Assembly: GCA_025267735.1 (NCBI GenBank)
Contig: CM046298.1
Span: 30,201,866-30,265,865, forward strand
From: Mactra quadrangularis
Lineage: Eukaryota; Mollusca; Bivalvia; Venerida; Mactridae
DNA length: 64,000 bases
Reading direction: 5' to 3'
Part shown: positions 9,564 through 24,500 of the stretch, piece after piece
Position numbering within the stretch: the stretch's first letter is position 1
How the letters are laid out: the number at the start of each line of letters is the position of its first letter
Notes under the pieces: model-generated
What the model was told of the DNA's origin: nothing
What the model saw: the letters and a program-made list of their open reading frames with translations, nothing else
The model's database searches: none
Translations under genes and position numbers: made by a program

Positions 9564-12500
9564 CTATAAAACATATAACATAAAAATTAATTTGTTATAT
9601 TTATACTATACTGATTTATTTAAGCTCGATTGTGAAACAAGTTTTATAATAATCACTTTCGAGACCGTTTCCTGGTCCCCCAGTACTGAGCAAATAGGAT
9701 AAAGATTCTTGCTCAAGGAAACAACATGGTAGGTTTTGGAAGGAATTTGAACCAAAGCAGAGCTGGTTATCCAATGATTATCAGTCCAATGTCGTAACCG
9801 CTCAGCCACGTATGCTCCTTAAAATTGATTCGTTTAAAGATACATCTTAACATTGAATCTTAAAATTTTCAAAATTCTGAAATTTCTAGGATGTGCCAAT
9901 ATATTTTGTAGCAGATCTTCGGGTGAATAAAAGCCATCCCCAAAATTGTTTCAACTATCAACAGTAGTCTCAACAGACTCTGTGTTTGAGTAGGGAACTC
10001 CTGTAAAACTTTTACTGATTTTTTAGTATGAGCCAAGCTAACCATGATGGCCTTTATGTGTGAATGCAGACAGTTGCTTACAAAGTGAGGCAGTCTATAA
10101 ATGAATCCAAGAACCAGTAGATATTGCCAGCCTCATAGGACTTTTAATTATGAGAAATTGCCTCTTGCAATCAAATCTTCATTAATATCTGCCACAAGGA
10201 ACTGAAGGAAGCTAGAGAGATCTAAGAAATCCTGGTATCATTGATGACTTAGTTAGGGGCAAGCATCCTGGACTTTATAGCATTTTCATTGAGTTTAATG
10301 ATAATCATGACAGTCAGTCAACCTACTCACCATTCCTGGAAAGCCTAAATCTCTGAACTTAACCTCTCACTAGGCTGATACTTCTATCAGTGGCAAACAA
10401 CTGCCCTGGATAATTAAGAAGCAGTGGTAGGAGGCAGAATAGAGACAGAAATTATTTCAGGACATCAAAGTATGATCTTAAAACTAAATCAAATCAAGTC
10501 AAATACTTACGAGTCATTATTAGGTTGTTTAACTGATGGTTCTTCAATAGATCTTGTTTTATTTAATTCAGGTTTTGGTAGTTGTTTATTCTGTTGTAGT
10601 TGACTATTATGTTTGTCGACCAACTTTTTAATCTCTTCATTTCGTTTACGTTCTTCCTCCCGCTGTCTCTCTTGTTCAGCTAATTTTATACGCTCCTAAA
10701 ATATAGAAATATTGTACAGTTATTTCATATGTGATTTGGGAGCAGTCAAACTGTTGGCCCAAGGTGGAGGGAATAATGTTTGAACTGATTCCCGAGGCTG
10801 TAGGCCGGAGAAACAGTTTAAAACACTGACACCGAGGGACTATAAATCAATTTTGTAAACAATGCATGTTACCATACTTTTAGTTTTGGACTCTTTCGTT
10901 AAAAGGGAATCACGTAAGTCTCCAATATCCTTATGAAAACAAAATTAATTATTCAGTACATGTATTTTGCCCAAAGCTTCCGAAAAAAGCGTGATTTACA
11001 AACGAAGACAAAAATAGACGGTAAATACTGAGTTTAATATATATGCTTGCATAAAGGTCAAGCTCAGGTTAATACTGTTGAACTATACTTACTATTTCCT
11101 TCACTCTTTCAATTTCTTTCTTCATTTGTATTTCTTTCTCTCTTTTCTTTTCTAATTCAATTCTTTCTCTTTCAGCACGTTCTGCAGCTTGTTGCTTCTC
11201 TCTGAAAACATCAAAAAGGAAAGACCTTATAGATGTAATGTCATATAACTAATGTATTGTTTTATTTAACATGACATCAAAATATCACAAAGAGGTGCAA
11301 TCTTACATAAGATTTTGGGCCTATCGGCAAGGCGATCGCTAGAGCTCTCCCAATTTTTAAAGGCAATTATTTGTAGCATAAGGTCTACGGAACAGTTTGC
11401 TTTAAGCTAGCAAATCCAAGATGGCGACTTTCTCAAACAAAAAGTTCAGAATTGTAACAAATGAAAAATATTCAAATCAACAATCACCATGATTATTCTA
11501 TTTAACCGCTTTGACGAAAAATATGCATTAAGTGAAGTATATATCAGTATTCTTGAAAAAGAAAACCATTCCCACAGGGGGCAGCCATTTTGAAAAAGGC
11601 AGAAACGTTCCATGTCACTCGAGATGTAGTTGATAATAAGGACCATATGATTAAAGTTTGAGGTTGATGCCTAAAGAAATAAAAAAGTTATATTAATTTT
11701 AAAAATATTTTACTGCACAAAAACTTTTATCAGAATTATTGACATGGACGCTGACGCTTGGGCGAGTAGGAGAGCTCTCCATTTACTTCGTAAAGTTGAG
11801 CTAAAAACAATCAAACATTACCTCTCTTCCTTCTTTTTTTGCCATTCACGTTGTTTTTCTTCTTCAAGCTGTAGTAGACGTTCTCTCTCTCTTTCTCTCT
11901 CACGTTCTATTTCTTGTTGTCTCTCGGCAGCTCGTTTTTTCTCTTCTTCTATTTTCTGTAGACGTTCTTGTTCCTCATGTTCTTTCTTTCTTTGTAACAT
12001 GGCTTCGTGGAACTTCTCTTGTTCTAGCTGCAAGGTAGCAAAATAATAGTAGGATGATAAAGGATACATTTGGTCGGGTTTAATGCTGTTTTAAAGCCAC
12101 TTTATCAAGAAATATTCATCAACAGTAGACTTGAAAACTGTTCTACAACCATGAAGTTATCAGAATATAACATAAATTAGATACACAATTAACAGTTCAA
12201 ACCATTCTGCTTTCTAAATTTGAATTTGACAAAGTTTCCATTTCTTAAAAAACTGGGGTACTTTTATAAGAGAACACTATATTTATTCATTTATACACTA
12301 ATGCACAATATACAAAATCCAAAATAGTTTGAGCTGAATTATGTAATTTGGAGCACATTTTTTCTATAACAAGGCTTCATCTTAAACATACTGTGATCAA
12401 ATCTATTGTTCTAAGCATTGACAACTAAATTCTACTTTTGGTTTTGATCTACTTTCACTATGAAATGCAATAAATAACCAGGGTTGGCGCTGGGTCATAA

Positions 12501-15500
12501 GAAGTTGTCGCCAACATTTTCGCCAAATGAAAAAAGTTGTCGCCACTTTGGGGCCATTGGAGCCAACAAAATTTGTTACGGTTTAATAAGTTTATAGTGC
12601 ATCAACGCAAATTATTGTTGTATTAAGACAGCAAGCACACCTTCATTGTAGTCTAGCTCTCCTGAACTCATGTTTGTATCTTAATTATTGTATTATTTTT
12701 TAATTTGCAGATTTTTCATTTTTTACATAAATAAAGCAAGAACAGTCAATGTCATGCAAATGCATATGCCGAAATGATAGAATAGATTCGTATAGAATGT
12801 CAGAAGCACCAATTATTACACACACAAATGTAGAATTTCTTATGTTTCACTTATGATTTAACCCATTAATTGTGTCATAAATCACTATCATCTTATCATG
12901 ACTGACAATTAAAGTCGAATAACTCAGAATTCCAACAAAACAAAACACAAAATAATTAGATTTTGAATGTAAACTTATTAATTCATTTAATTTACATTAA
13001 AAATTAATTAATACACTCGTAATGTTTGGTTACTCAGTTAAAGTACTTTACACAAATTCCTCAGAACATTGTGATTTTGTATCAAACTGTAACCTAAAAT
13101 AATCTTTTTATCATTTCAATAGAAACTGTCTCCTTTCTGGTTAAGTCTAAATGATTGCAGGTATATCTTCTTGGAAAATATCAATGTCCTCAATTTTGAC
13201 CTTTCTTTGTTAAAATATGTTTTAACATATTGGTTGGTTATCATACTTGTTTCTTAAATATTACTTTTCATGTAGCAATGCATACTTAATATTGATTTTT
13301 AGAGTCTGTTACACGACTTTAATTGATTATGTCACTAAAACTTATTATTATTTTCAATAATTCAATTTGTCGAAACCAACCTGTGTTTATTCTTAAGATA
13401 GAAAAATAGAGGGGATTTCTTTTTACTTTTGCTAAATTATGAAAACTATTACTCAAAATAATAGTATTATTAAATTACAAACGTAGATTTAACAATGAAT
13501 CACCCGAATTGGCGATAGCGTCGGTCGCGAAAATACGTGACATAATGACATGATGTTTGAAGGGATTTCATTTTTACGAAATAAAGTTACTAAGTATAAT
13601 TATTAACTATATTTGTTATCAAAAGTGAAAACAAAAAAAGTTTTTACGATAATTTTCTTATGGAGTTTAAAGATTTTGATTATTCAATCAGAGATTATTG
13701 TTATTGTCACCTTTTATTGACTTAAAAACCTACCAATAACGCCTATTGAAAACACGCTCAAATTTAAAACAATTATCTTCTCTAAACAGTTTAAACCACT
13801 GAAATTAATGCAACATCACAGTTTGTCACAAGTTTGTTAATTGCACCCGTTTGATTACGTAAGCAATGTTATCGAGCCGACGTGTTACACTATTGATTTT
13901 TAGCGGACGCCGATTGGTTGATGATGCATATCACTAAGCTTAAGCTCCGCCAATTAATTGAATATACGTAATTGTCAATAATTGTTTGACGCATGGCTGA
14001 GCATTTAACATCAGGGGCCATCGATGTCATATACAGCGAGACACTAATTATCGGCCTATGAAGCATGTATACTAACAGCACCTCCCGCTGAGCGGATTTG
14101 TCAATTACATCAAAAGGCGAACATCACAAACGGTCCGTATGTCGTTATCAATAAAATCAATATCTTATCACTCGCGAATATGAACTTGGCCACTTACGAC
14201 ATCAAAACTTACATCAAAGAAAATTTATACCGGCCGATTTTTTTGTCGCCACGAAATTCGCCAATTTTTCAAAATTGGCGCCAGAAATTCAATTTTATCG
14301 CATTTGGCGAATTTGGCGATCGGCAGCGCGAACCCTGATAACATAAACATACTTAAGCAATAATTGCATTTGATTAAAAAATTATGTTCGATAGAAGTGT
14401 TTGAAATAGATAAATGTCTATTTTCTTTCAGTCCATAAACAGTGTTGCTTTTAAAAATGGGGCTTTAACACAAAATAATGTCAAGTAACAGTCGTTAGTG
14501 TTTTATGAACAATCTATCATAAAGATTAGTCTGGATTACCTTACCACTATCGTTATTGGGTCAGGCAAGCCGTGATCATGGCGGCCTTCTTAATTATTTA
14601 GGTATTACGTTTTCTTAAGGTACCTGAACACTTTCCTCCCAAAAAAGTGGAAGTTAGCCGATATGAATGAAATTTTGAGGGCTTGTTGTATGAAGACTGA
14701 ATTTTAACGTAATGTCATTATTTTGATGTCATGACGTCATATACCATACTTATAGGGGCCGTACGTTATGCACATGCATTTTGCTGCTTAGAGTGCTAAA
14801 TACGTTAATATTTATCGTATTTTAAATACTTTTCGCATTTATGTTACACGATTACTATGACAATGCTTTACACAATCCACAGAACACAAATTTTAGTAAA
14901 AACGTCAAGTAGTTTTCCTATCAGGCCCTATTTTGTCTAGAACACATGAAAATTGACATGTAAAATTTTCATGAAAAAAAGTCACATTTTTGCCTATAGC
15001 TCAAAAACGAGTTATAATTTTTCAAGAATTTAGAGGTTCTACATGACATCAATGTAAAGTATAAAATTACCTGCTCTTTTAATTTCTTCCTTCTTTCATC
15101 TTCTTCCTGTTTTCTTCTTTTCTCAGCTTCTTCTATCTTTTGTAATCTATAACACAGTTAGTGAATAATACTTGAAATCAAAGGACAATGAAAGTAATAA
15201 CTTTATAAAATAAATCTCATCTTTAAAAACCTGTGGTGTTTTTCACAAAAATTCTTACGAAAAAGAACTGCGTAAGTCAAAAGCAAGAAACATTAACATT
15301 TTTTGGCTTATCAATTCTAAATATTATACAAATTGTGTAGAATTGTGTATACCTTTTGAATATCATATCATAGTTATGCTTCATATCCGTCTGACTTTAA
15401 AGTGCTTATTATATGAAACTGACTTTTTTTTGTAAGAGTTTTTGTGAAAAGCACCACTGATCCACTCATTTTAGATATATGACTTAAAATTTGATCACAT

Positions 15501-18500
15501 TTTGCATTGTAAATGAATGATTAACAGCTGAAATTTCAGATTCTATGAACTTAATTTTAATTTCAAGCACTTGCTACACAGAGACAGAACCCTTTCTTAG
15601 ACCTAAAAAATTTTAGACCTCCAAAATGAAAAAGTCTTTCTGACCACCTCAAAAGATAAATTTCACTGCAGTCAGCTGATTACAACAACAATGCACCAAC
15701 CTTAGTTTATGTTTTTCCTTGTCTTCTTTAATTCTGTCTTCTTTAATTTTCTGTGTCACCTGACATTTTTCAGCTAAACGTTGTTCAATACGAAGTCTGT
15801 TCATTTTTTCAGCTTGTTCCCTTCTTTCCTTTAATTCTTGTACTTTCTTCATTCTCTCTTCTCTTTTCCTGATATAAAGTTAAAATTCAGTTTAAAGCCT
15901 ACTTCAATATACATGTTCACCTGACTTTACAATTTTGTACCAAAACACTTGATCTCTCAAAGTTCCCATTTACACCTGGAGGCTAGATGGAACAGATTTG
16001 TTTTTTTTTGTTGGGTTTAACGCCGTAGCAACACAATCATTTTATAGGTCATATAACGGCGGTCAGTCCACCTACTCACTTATCCTGGAAAGTCTAAATC
16101 TCTGGATTTAGCTGTTAAACAACTACTAAGCCAATACTTTCATCAGTGACTGACAACTGCCCTACATAAATAAGAATTATCGGTAGTTCGGAGAATGTGC
16201 ATAGAAATAATTTCATGACCAATCTTCACGAAAGTATGCTCCGCCCGGGAATCGAACCCACCACCCCTCATTCAGTAGACTTGCATGTTACCAACTGAGC
16301 TAGCTGGGCGGCTGGATGGAACAGAACATCTGCAAATAAATTTCTAGCTCAAGAATATTAGCAGTGTCCCTAAAAGGGTTTGAACTGGAGCTCTAAATCC
16401 CTTAGCTCTACCACTGGGTCAGTGCTTCTACTCTATAATATAGTAATGACTAAATTATCAATATTTTCAGTAATTCAGACAATATGGGCAACAGTCGAAA
16501 GTTTTGAAAATACCGAAAACCTACTGAAGTAGACAGATTTCATATAAATTACATAGTGTAATTTTATTCTCACAATACTGATGTCAGAATTAATACTGAA
16601 AACTTTCACCAATGTCACAATATTTTAATGGTCGCCAACAAAACTTTGATGATCATGGTTTTATTTTTTCGGCATCATAAAAACTTTATGAGCTTAAATG
16701 AAATGAATCATCTTAACAGATTGTAAATATAGCCATAATTGGACGAAAATTTTATTGATTTGTCATATGTCAGTCCAAAATAAGCACATTTTCTATTCAA
16801 TCAGCAAAGTATAAAATTGCTTTAAAAAGAGCATGCCTACCCCAGTTACACAATTTGATACTTCATCAATTAAACATTTGACAAGAAAATGGTTGCCTTA
16901 AACACAAAAGAACTAAAAATATAAATCCAAAGACAGGAGAAGAAGATCAAGTGCCATCTATGAGAATGTTGAATAATTGACATTGAATTTATCAACATTT
17001 TGAACATTTCATGTGAAGACCATTCTCATTTTTGAGAAGTATTGTGAAATTGGACACAAGTTAAGTCAGTCAATGTCAGTGTTCAATAAAACAATGTATA
17101 TCAGATTTCAATGAATACATTAATGCTATAACAACTTATCCATACTTTCTCATTTCTTCCATTTTTTTCTTGGTTTCTTCTTCTTGTTTCTTTATTCTTT
17201 CTTGTTCTTTCTTCTGTTTCTCTAACAATTCTTGTCTTCTTTTTTCTTGTATTTCCTATAATATATTTTTTACACTAATTTACTTTCACGAAATAGTGAA
17301 ACAAGTTTTTACAACTTAGATCAATCACTTATGAGTCCACTTCCTGGACCCCAAGTACTGAGCTAGTAGGATAAAGTTTCTTGCTCAAGGAAACAACAGG
17401 GTAGATTTTGGATGGGATTTGAACCAATGCAAATCTGGTTATCCACTGATAACCACTCCAATGTCATGACAACTTGGCCACACTCACTCCTTAATAAAAA
17501 TCATCACATCAAATACTCATCTGTACATATAAAAAATTACACAAATGACAAAATGAAAAATTTACCAATCATCAGAAAAAATATATATTTAATTTTAAAA
17601 AGGTCTTTTAAAACTACACAATGAGCTGTAAATAAAATAGCATAAGGATTTCATGAGACAAATCAATTATAGCTAAATTAAATGATAACTTTTTCTACAT
17701 TAATCATTTCATGGTATGAAAGCAGAGATGTTTAATCACATGTTTTTTCTTGAGTCCACCTACTCTACATTTTTCCATCATTTTTATGATACCCAATGTA
17801 TGTATGATATTTCACATATTAATGATAAATTTGCAAGTGAATTTCTCTATATCATTACTTCCAATATTCCTTTACATTATATGTAATTCATATTCTTAAA
17901 TAAAATGCACAATGAATTCAACTGAATACAATTCTAAATATTAAGAATCTCAAAAAGAAGTAAAATACATATGTCATAGTTCCCCTGTAAACAAAACACT
18001 TGAATAAAAATTGTCAGTAAATAAATGAGAATAAACAAATACCTTAGGATTTCTTCTTGGAGCAGGACTGTTTCTTACAATGAATGATCTCATTCCATCA
18101 GTTTTCAGATTAGATGGTATCACTGGCATTTTAGAGTTTTTATTCAAACTATTGAGGAATGAAGAAACTGGTCTACCAATAGTAGTTGGTGTCTTGGGAG
18201 TGACTTCTTCATCGCTAGAGCTAAAACAAGAGAAAATTAAAACAGTAAATCATCTGAAATTATTACATCACATTATTGTATTAAATTAACCATTGATTTT
18301 TGACAATAAGGTAAAAACCTTGTCAAACACAATTCTAGATAAGTCCAACTTCTTGATATAATTTTGTATTCTAAACAAATAAATCAATCCATATTTAACT
18401 TTCAATGTCATTTTTTTTGCCTGGTATTATTTGATGCTGATCAAATCTTGTATTTTCTTCCTCATGAAAATGAAGTGTTAAAATGATGTCATGTTAAACG

Positions 18501-21500
18501 ACAAACAACGCCATCTCAGATGTGAAATGACTTATATTTATGTAAAAATATTACAAAAAGATACCAAAGAAAAAGCACGAAAGAAAGAAAATATTTGTCA
18601 AATTTAGACATAACATTTTTTATTTCAACTCATGAGCTCAGACAATGACATTTTCACTTGTGACTAACCCACCTTTAAAATAAATTATCTGGGTTCACTC
18701 AGTGAAGTAAAAATTGATTTTTCATCTAATGTGAGGAATATCCTCTATATGTTATATAACTTACTCATCAGTTGATATTGTCACATTATTGTCTTGTCTA
18801 GCTGACATTGTACGTGATCTCTTAGGTTGACATCTCTCATTATCTGATTCTTCATGTTCACGTTTACGTGTTTTTGTTCTGAAATATCAATAATAAGATT
18901 TGTTTATAAATTTGGTTTTATTGTTGTTTCTAACAACTAACAGTGCTTTATCAGGGCCGGTGAAATCTTGTCCGATTTTACCAAATGGTAAAGTTACTTG
19001 CCTGCATGAACATTATAGAATAAAATTATTGAAAAATCCACTTGTCCGTACTTGCCTTGGGACAACACGGACAATACAAACATTTGATTTTGCCGCCCAC
19101 ATTTATTAGATCACTAAATTACAAAAGGTTGATGTTTACGGGTTTTTCCATTCTAAGCATAGATTTATACCAAATACCAACAAAAAACTGTTTATCATAA
19201 ATCATGTAGAGAAGTTGACTCTATGTCTGATCACAGTATACAAAACATTGTCAAGTTGTTGTTATTTTGATGTCGAGGACTGAACAAAACACTATCATAA
19301 CTTCACTTGAAAATGGGAGTTACAGTAGTGTTTCGTTCAGTACACAATGCCATCTTCAAATTTCATGACCTAACAGTATACACAGGTGGAAGTTAAGAGT
19401 TTTGAAAATACTGAAAACCTACATTAAAAATACTGAAATTGATCGATTTCATTAAAATTACATAGAGTAATTATTCTAAAAATACTGAATTCAGTTTTAA
19501 TACTGAGAACTTTCACTCATGTACATCATAACAAAGCAATACTCTTGGAGCATATACTGATGTCAGTATTTTTGTAGTAGGCGGAAGCAGTAAGAAACAG
19601 GAAACAAATAGATGAGTTTTGGATGGAATTCAAACCCACATAGAGCTGGCTATCCATTAATTACCAGTCCAATGTAATAATGATAGCTGTATCATAAATT
19701 ATCATACCTTGTTCTAGGAGCAGGTGATGATACCATATTATCAGTCATCATTTCTTCTTGTTTAGGTTTTCTCATCTTTGATCTAGTAGTTCTACAAGGC
19801 ATATCTGTGTCCACAGAACTACTACTATCACATATACCTACAATGTATACATACAAGGCTAGTCATAAATTACTTCTACAGCTGTCTACACAATAAGGAT
19901 ATGGAAGAGGTGTCCACGTTATTCATTTCTGGAAACTTCATAATGAATCATTGTAGTTTGTTTGTTGGGTTTAACGCCGAAGCATCACATGGTATGTTAT
20001 CACTGTAGGATAAATCTCTAACCTGAATCATGGCCATCATTTTTCAATTGTATCTATATAGGTCATATAACAGCGATCAGTCAACCTACTCACTCCTCCT
20101 GGAAAACTACTAAGCGCATACTTTCGTCAGTGACTGACAATTGCCCTACATAATTAAAAATCATTGGTAGGAGGGAGAATGGCCGTTTCAATAATTTCAT
20201 GACCAAGCTCCACGAAAGTATGCCCCGCCAGAGAATCGAACCCACGCCCCTTCGATCAGTAGACTTGCGTGCTACCAACTGAGCTAGCTGGGCGGCTACA
20301 TTGTTGTTTAATTCTATGCATAATTTTTTAATTTACAAGAAAATCTCAAAGAAATGTTCTTCAGCTATCCCACTTTTGCAGTTAATAGCAGCCATAATTG
20401 AAAGCAACACTAGAATCATTAGAAATTTAAAAATAAGATATAATAATTTCATAGCAAAATGATTTCAAATGAAATCATTTGACTCCACTGTATTGTAGTT
20501 TACATATTATATGAGGTAAAATGGTTCTCAGATATCATCAATTCAAACAATAGTCCAGGGACAGATAATGTAATGACATAAATTTAATTAGACAGGCACT
20601 ATCTATAAAATTCTTACCTGAATCATGGCCATCATTTTTCAAACGATCAAAAGTTAATCGAGGTTGTACTTGTCTAGTTTTAGTTCTAGTAGATCTTGTT
20701 GGTCTTGGTGTACCTGGAGTCTTTACAATATCAGCATCAGTTTCATCATTATCCTTACCATCATTATCATCGTTCTCATCATCTTTGTTCTTGTCTTGAG
20801 ATTTAACAGATATGTCACTATTTTTACCTTTACTTCTAGTTTTCCTTTAAATAGATAAGTAGTTGATCTTAAAATTCAAGGTATTGTTCATTAGGACTCG
20901 CACAAATATAAAAAAAAATATTTGTTTGAAATTGACTTAATGGCAGCTATTTTATTTTGTATTTATGATCAATAATCTAATAGAACTGTGCTTGTGACAG
21001 TAAAAGAAGTTGTAAGAGTTATACACTAAAGTTATTGTGTACTTGTATTAAGACATGAACAATCTGGCTAAATAAAATATCAAGCTACAATACTTTCAAA
21101 CACCTTAACACTTTTTGTTCAACATTATGCAACAATAATAGTATCCAGTGATATTGATATAAGAACAATTTACTAATTAGTGAAATGGTAATTGTTTTCA
21201 AATCAGAAAATGCTGAACACATACAAGTTGTTGAATTGTCCGAGATGTAGATTTTTTACTGCATATACAGAAATGAGATGGCATTCAGTAGTAAAAAAGC
21301 AAACCTTTTATCGGTAGGGGTTGATACATCATCCATATTTTCTGTTTTATCTTTGACATCATCAGATTCTACATTAGTTTTAGCCTGAAGTAATGACAGA
21401 TTTCATATAACATGGCTTCCATGGTGATTTATGCAGATTTTCGACTATTTTTTCTGTCAGATAGCACTACATTCCGAGTACTCTAATTAGAGTGGTAAGT

Positions 21501-24500
21501 CAACCCTACTTACTGTCCTTGTAGTGGCTTACATCTCTAGATCTAAGCTTTTAAATTAGTACTAATCAAATACCTCCTTTGCCAGGAGAATGGCTAAAAA
21601 AGTATTTCATAGCTGAACTCCACAAATTTGACACAGTTATGTCTGGGAACAAAACCACCATCCCTGAGTCAACAGTCAGACATTCCACACACTGATGCTG
21701 GGGAGGTTAAATACAGAATCAAAATTATATAAGTCATTTAACTATGTCATGCTCATTATGTTATCTACATATTCATATGTCCATAATAAAACTTCTATCA
21801 AATTTCTGGGAATTTATAACTCTTTTACAAGCTGACTAGCTTGAACCATTACAATAAAGATCATTTCAAGCTAAAAGATTGACAGACTTCTACAAAAGAT
21901 ATTTTAAATCTTTGCAAGATAAAGAAAATGAATAACATACCTCCTCCTCCTGTTTGTCTTTCTTTTTCAATCTCAGTCTTGTTCTAGTTCTAACTGGTGG
22001 AACATCAGTAGTAGATGGCTCAGTCTGATAAGGTAAAACAATTTTGATAGGAGATAGTGAATACAAAAACAAGACAACAGAATTTTGTTGATAAAGAATA
22101 ATCGTAGATTCAACAGTTTACTTTATCATTTAGTTAATCAAGTGATGTATGCAAGATGAGCACTAGCTAAAGGCTTGAAGCAAACTGATTTGGACAAGTG
22201 AAAAGAGAGGGAGGTTTTAATCCCTAGAACTGAGCTTTAAACCAATACAAAACACATACATTTTTGCCAGTGATATAAACTATCCTTGTTACAGCAGCAA
22301 AAGGATGAATGTCCATAGCATGCACCGAGAAACATGGCAGACCAACAGACAAATCCTGTAAATCATTAGGTCTGTCTAGCTCTGCAGGTTTACAGGACTG
22401 ACTGCCCGGAAAAAATTTTGATCTCATCCATAGAGTTCTCAATTTCTCAAAATATGTAAAATGTCTCCGATCCAGACTTGGTTCGGTCTGGTAAAATTTG
22501 ATCTTCACAGGACCTTCTATCCAGTATTCAAAGGTTTCATAGTAACTGCTATAGACAACAAAAGTATGTTACACTGTGGCCACAACTTATAGATCGACTC
22601 AACATCTTACATTGGAAAGTAACCAGGTGGGCTCATAATGCATAGATATAAATGAATACATAGCTTGTAACTCACTTCTTTAGGTAGAGATGCTGTCTTG
22701 GTTGAAGATGGTAGAACTTTGAGTGATTTACGTACAGATGTACGACAGTTTGATGATCTTCTTGCTTTAGGAGTGTCATCCAATGAATTGTCCAACACAT
22801 TCAAATCAGGAAGTTTTATAGCAGGCAAAATGATTTCACTGACATGTATAGCAGTTGATGGTGTCTCAGGAGGAATATCAGCATTAGTTGGCGTCCTTGG
22901 TGACAATGATTTTTTCACAGGTGTTTCATCATCTTCCATTTTGGAAACTGATTTTTTGGCACTTTTAACAACAGAGCTTTCAGTTTTTGTCATAATTTCT
23001 TCACAGACTTGAGTTTTTCCTTCCGCACTCAATTTCCCTACATTTTGAGGAGTTTTATCAAACGGAGGCACCAAGCCATTCTGTGACACTGGTTGTGTCC
23101 ATGTTTCAATCACTTCATGCATCGTTATGTCTTCTTCTTTGTCTGCATCGTTGTTCAAATCTTGTACTGGATCTTGACTCCTTGATGTTTTAGCTGATTT
23201 ATTTCTGGTACTCCTTGTGTTTCTAGTTCGTGATTTGTTAGCAGCTCTAGATGCAGCCCTTGTCTTCTTTACTGGTGCAGTCTCTTCAACTTTACTGTGA
23301 AAACAAGAAATGTAATGTGAAAACCACATTAAAGTTGGATTTTCATCAAGATCTGACCATAAATGACGGAGATATCCAACATATTAAAAACTTTAATGCA
23401 AAAATTACAAAGGTAAATAATCCATAATAAAGCCAGGTAGAGTTGTGGTTACTTTCTTATACAGTTCATCACATGGTATGTTATCATTGTATGAAGTTTC
23501 ATAAAGATCTTACAATAAATGACCGAAATATGTGGAAAAGAAAAAACTTTTACTCAATTGTTAACAACACCGGACGCCCAAAACATGGGTTCGCCAAACT
23601 ATAAGCCGAATTTTATTGTTGAAAAAATCCGGCTAGTAAACAGAAATGTTATTATTTATAGGGCAAGATATCAATGTAATTCAACTATTACATGACACAG
23701 ACTAAGAAATTATCACTTTTATAGTGGGCCATTTTTGTTTGGACAACCTCAAATTTTTTTTCAGGCATCAAAAAACTACTAAGAAATTTTATAGTAATCC
23801 GAACATCTTTTATTCCTTATTTAGCAAATTATCTCTAAGGTTGTCATAACTGAACACAGTGCTCTACCTGAATAATTGCAAAATCATGCGAATTTTGATG
23901 ATAAGGCCCCAAATGCATAATTTGAAAAGAAAATGATCCACATATAAATACAGTTCCACTATAAAAACCATTGACTTAGACACTCTTTATCTTAATGGTG
24001 GAACTTAACTGTAGCCATTAAAAGATTATATAGAATCAAAAACTAGTAAAAAATATCAATATATATTTTACCTGACTTTAGTAGTAGGTGTATCCTCAAA
24101 ATCTGAATCTGGGTCAGTATATACAGGTCTTTTCCTTGAGGCTTTCTTTGAACTTATTTGGCTATAAAAATAAATACAAGAAATGTTATGAGAAAACCAC
24201 ATTAAAGCTGGATTTAAAAACTTAAACGCAAAAATTACAACAGGATATAATCCATAATAAAGGCAGGTAGAGTTGTGGTTACTTTCTAATTCTGTTCATC
24301 ACATGGTATGTTATCATTGTATGAAGTTTCATAAAGATCTGACAATAAATGGCAGAAATATATGGAAAAGAAAAACTTTAAGGCAATTGTTAACAACGGA
24401 TCGTTGAAAAATCCGGCTAAAAATGGAAAAATATACACACATGTATTTACTCAGTTGATACAGTAATAAACATGTACATGAGGGGTCCTAGACTATAGAG

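Noticed and set aside
11744..12046. Plus-strand 100-codon frame rich in Ser, Cys and Arg
   Set aside because: It is the antisense of the (ER)n charged-helix exon of INCENP at 12027-11822.
22698..23012. Plus-strand 104-codon frame
   Set aside because: Antisense shadow of INCENP coding exon 4.
23950..24015. Inverted pair cagttccac / gtggaacttaactg as a MITE
   Set aside because: Arms are short and imperfect and there is no target duplication. Left unannotated.
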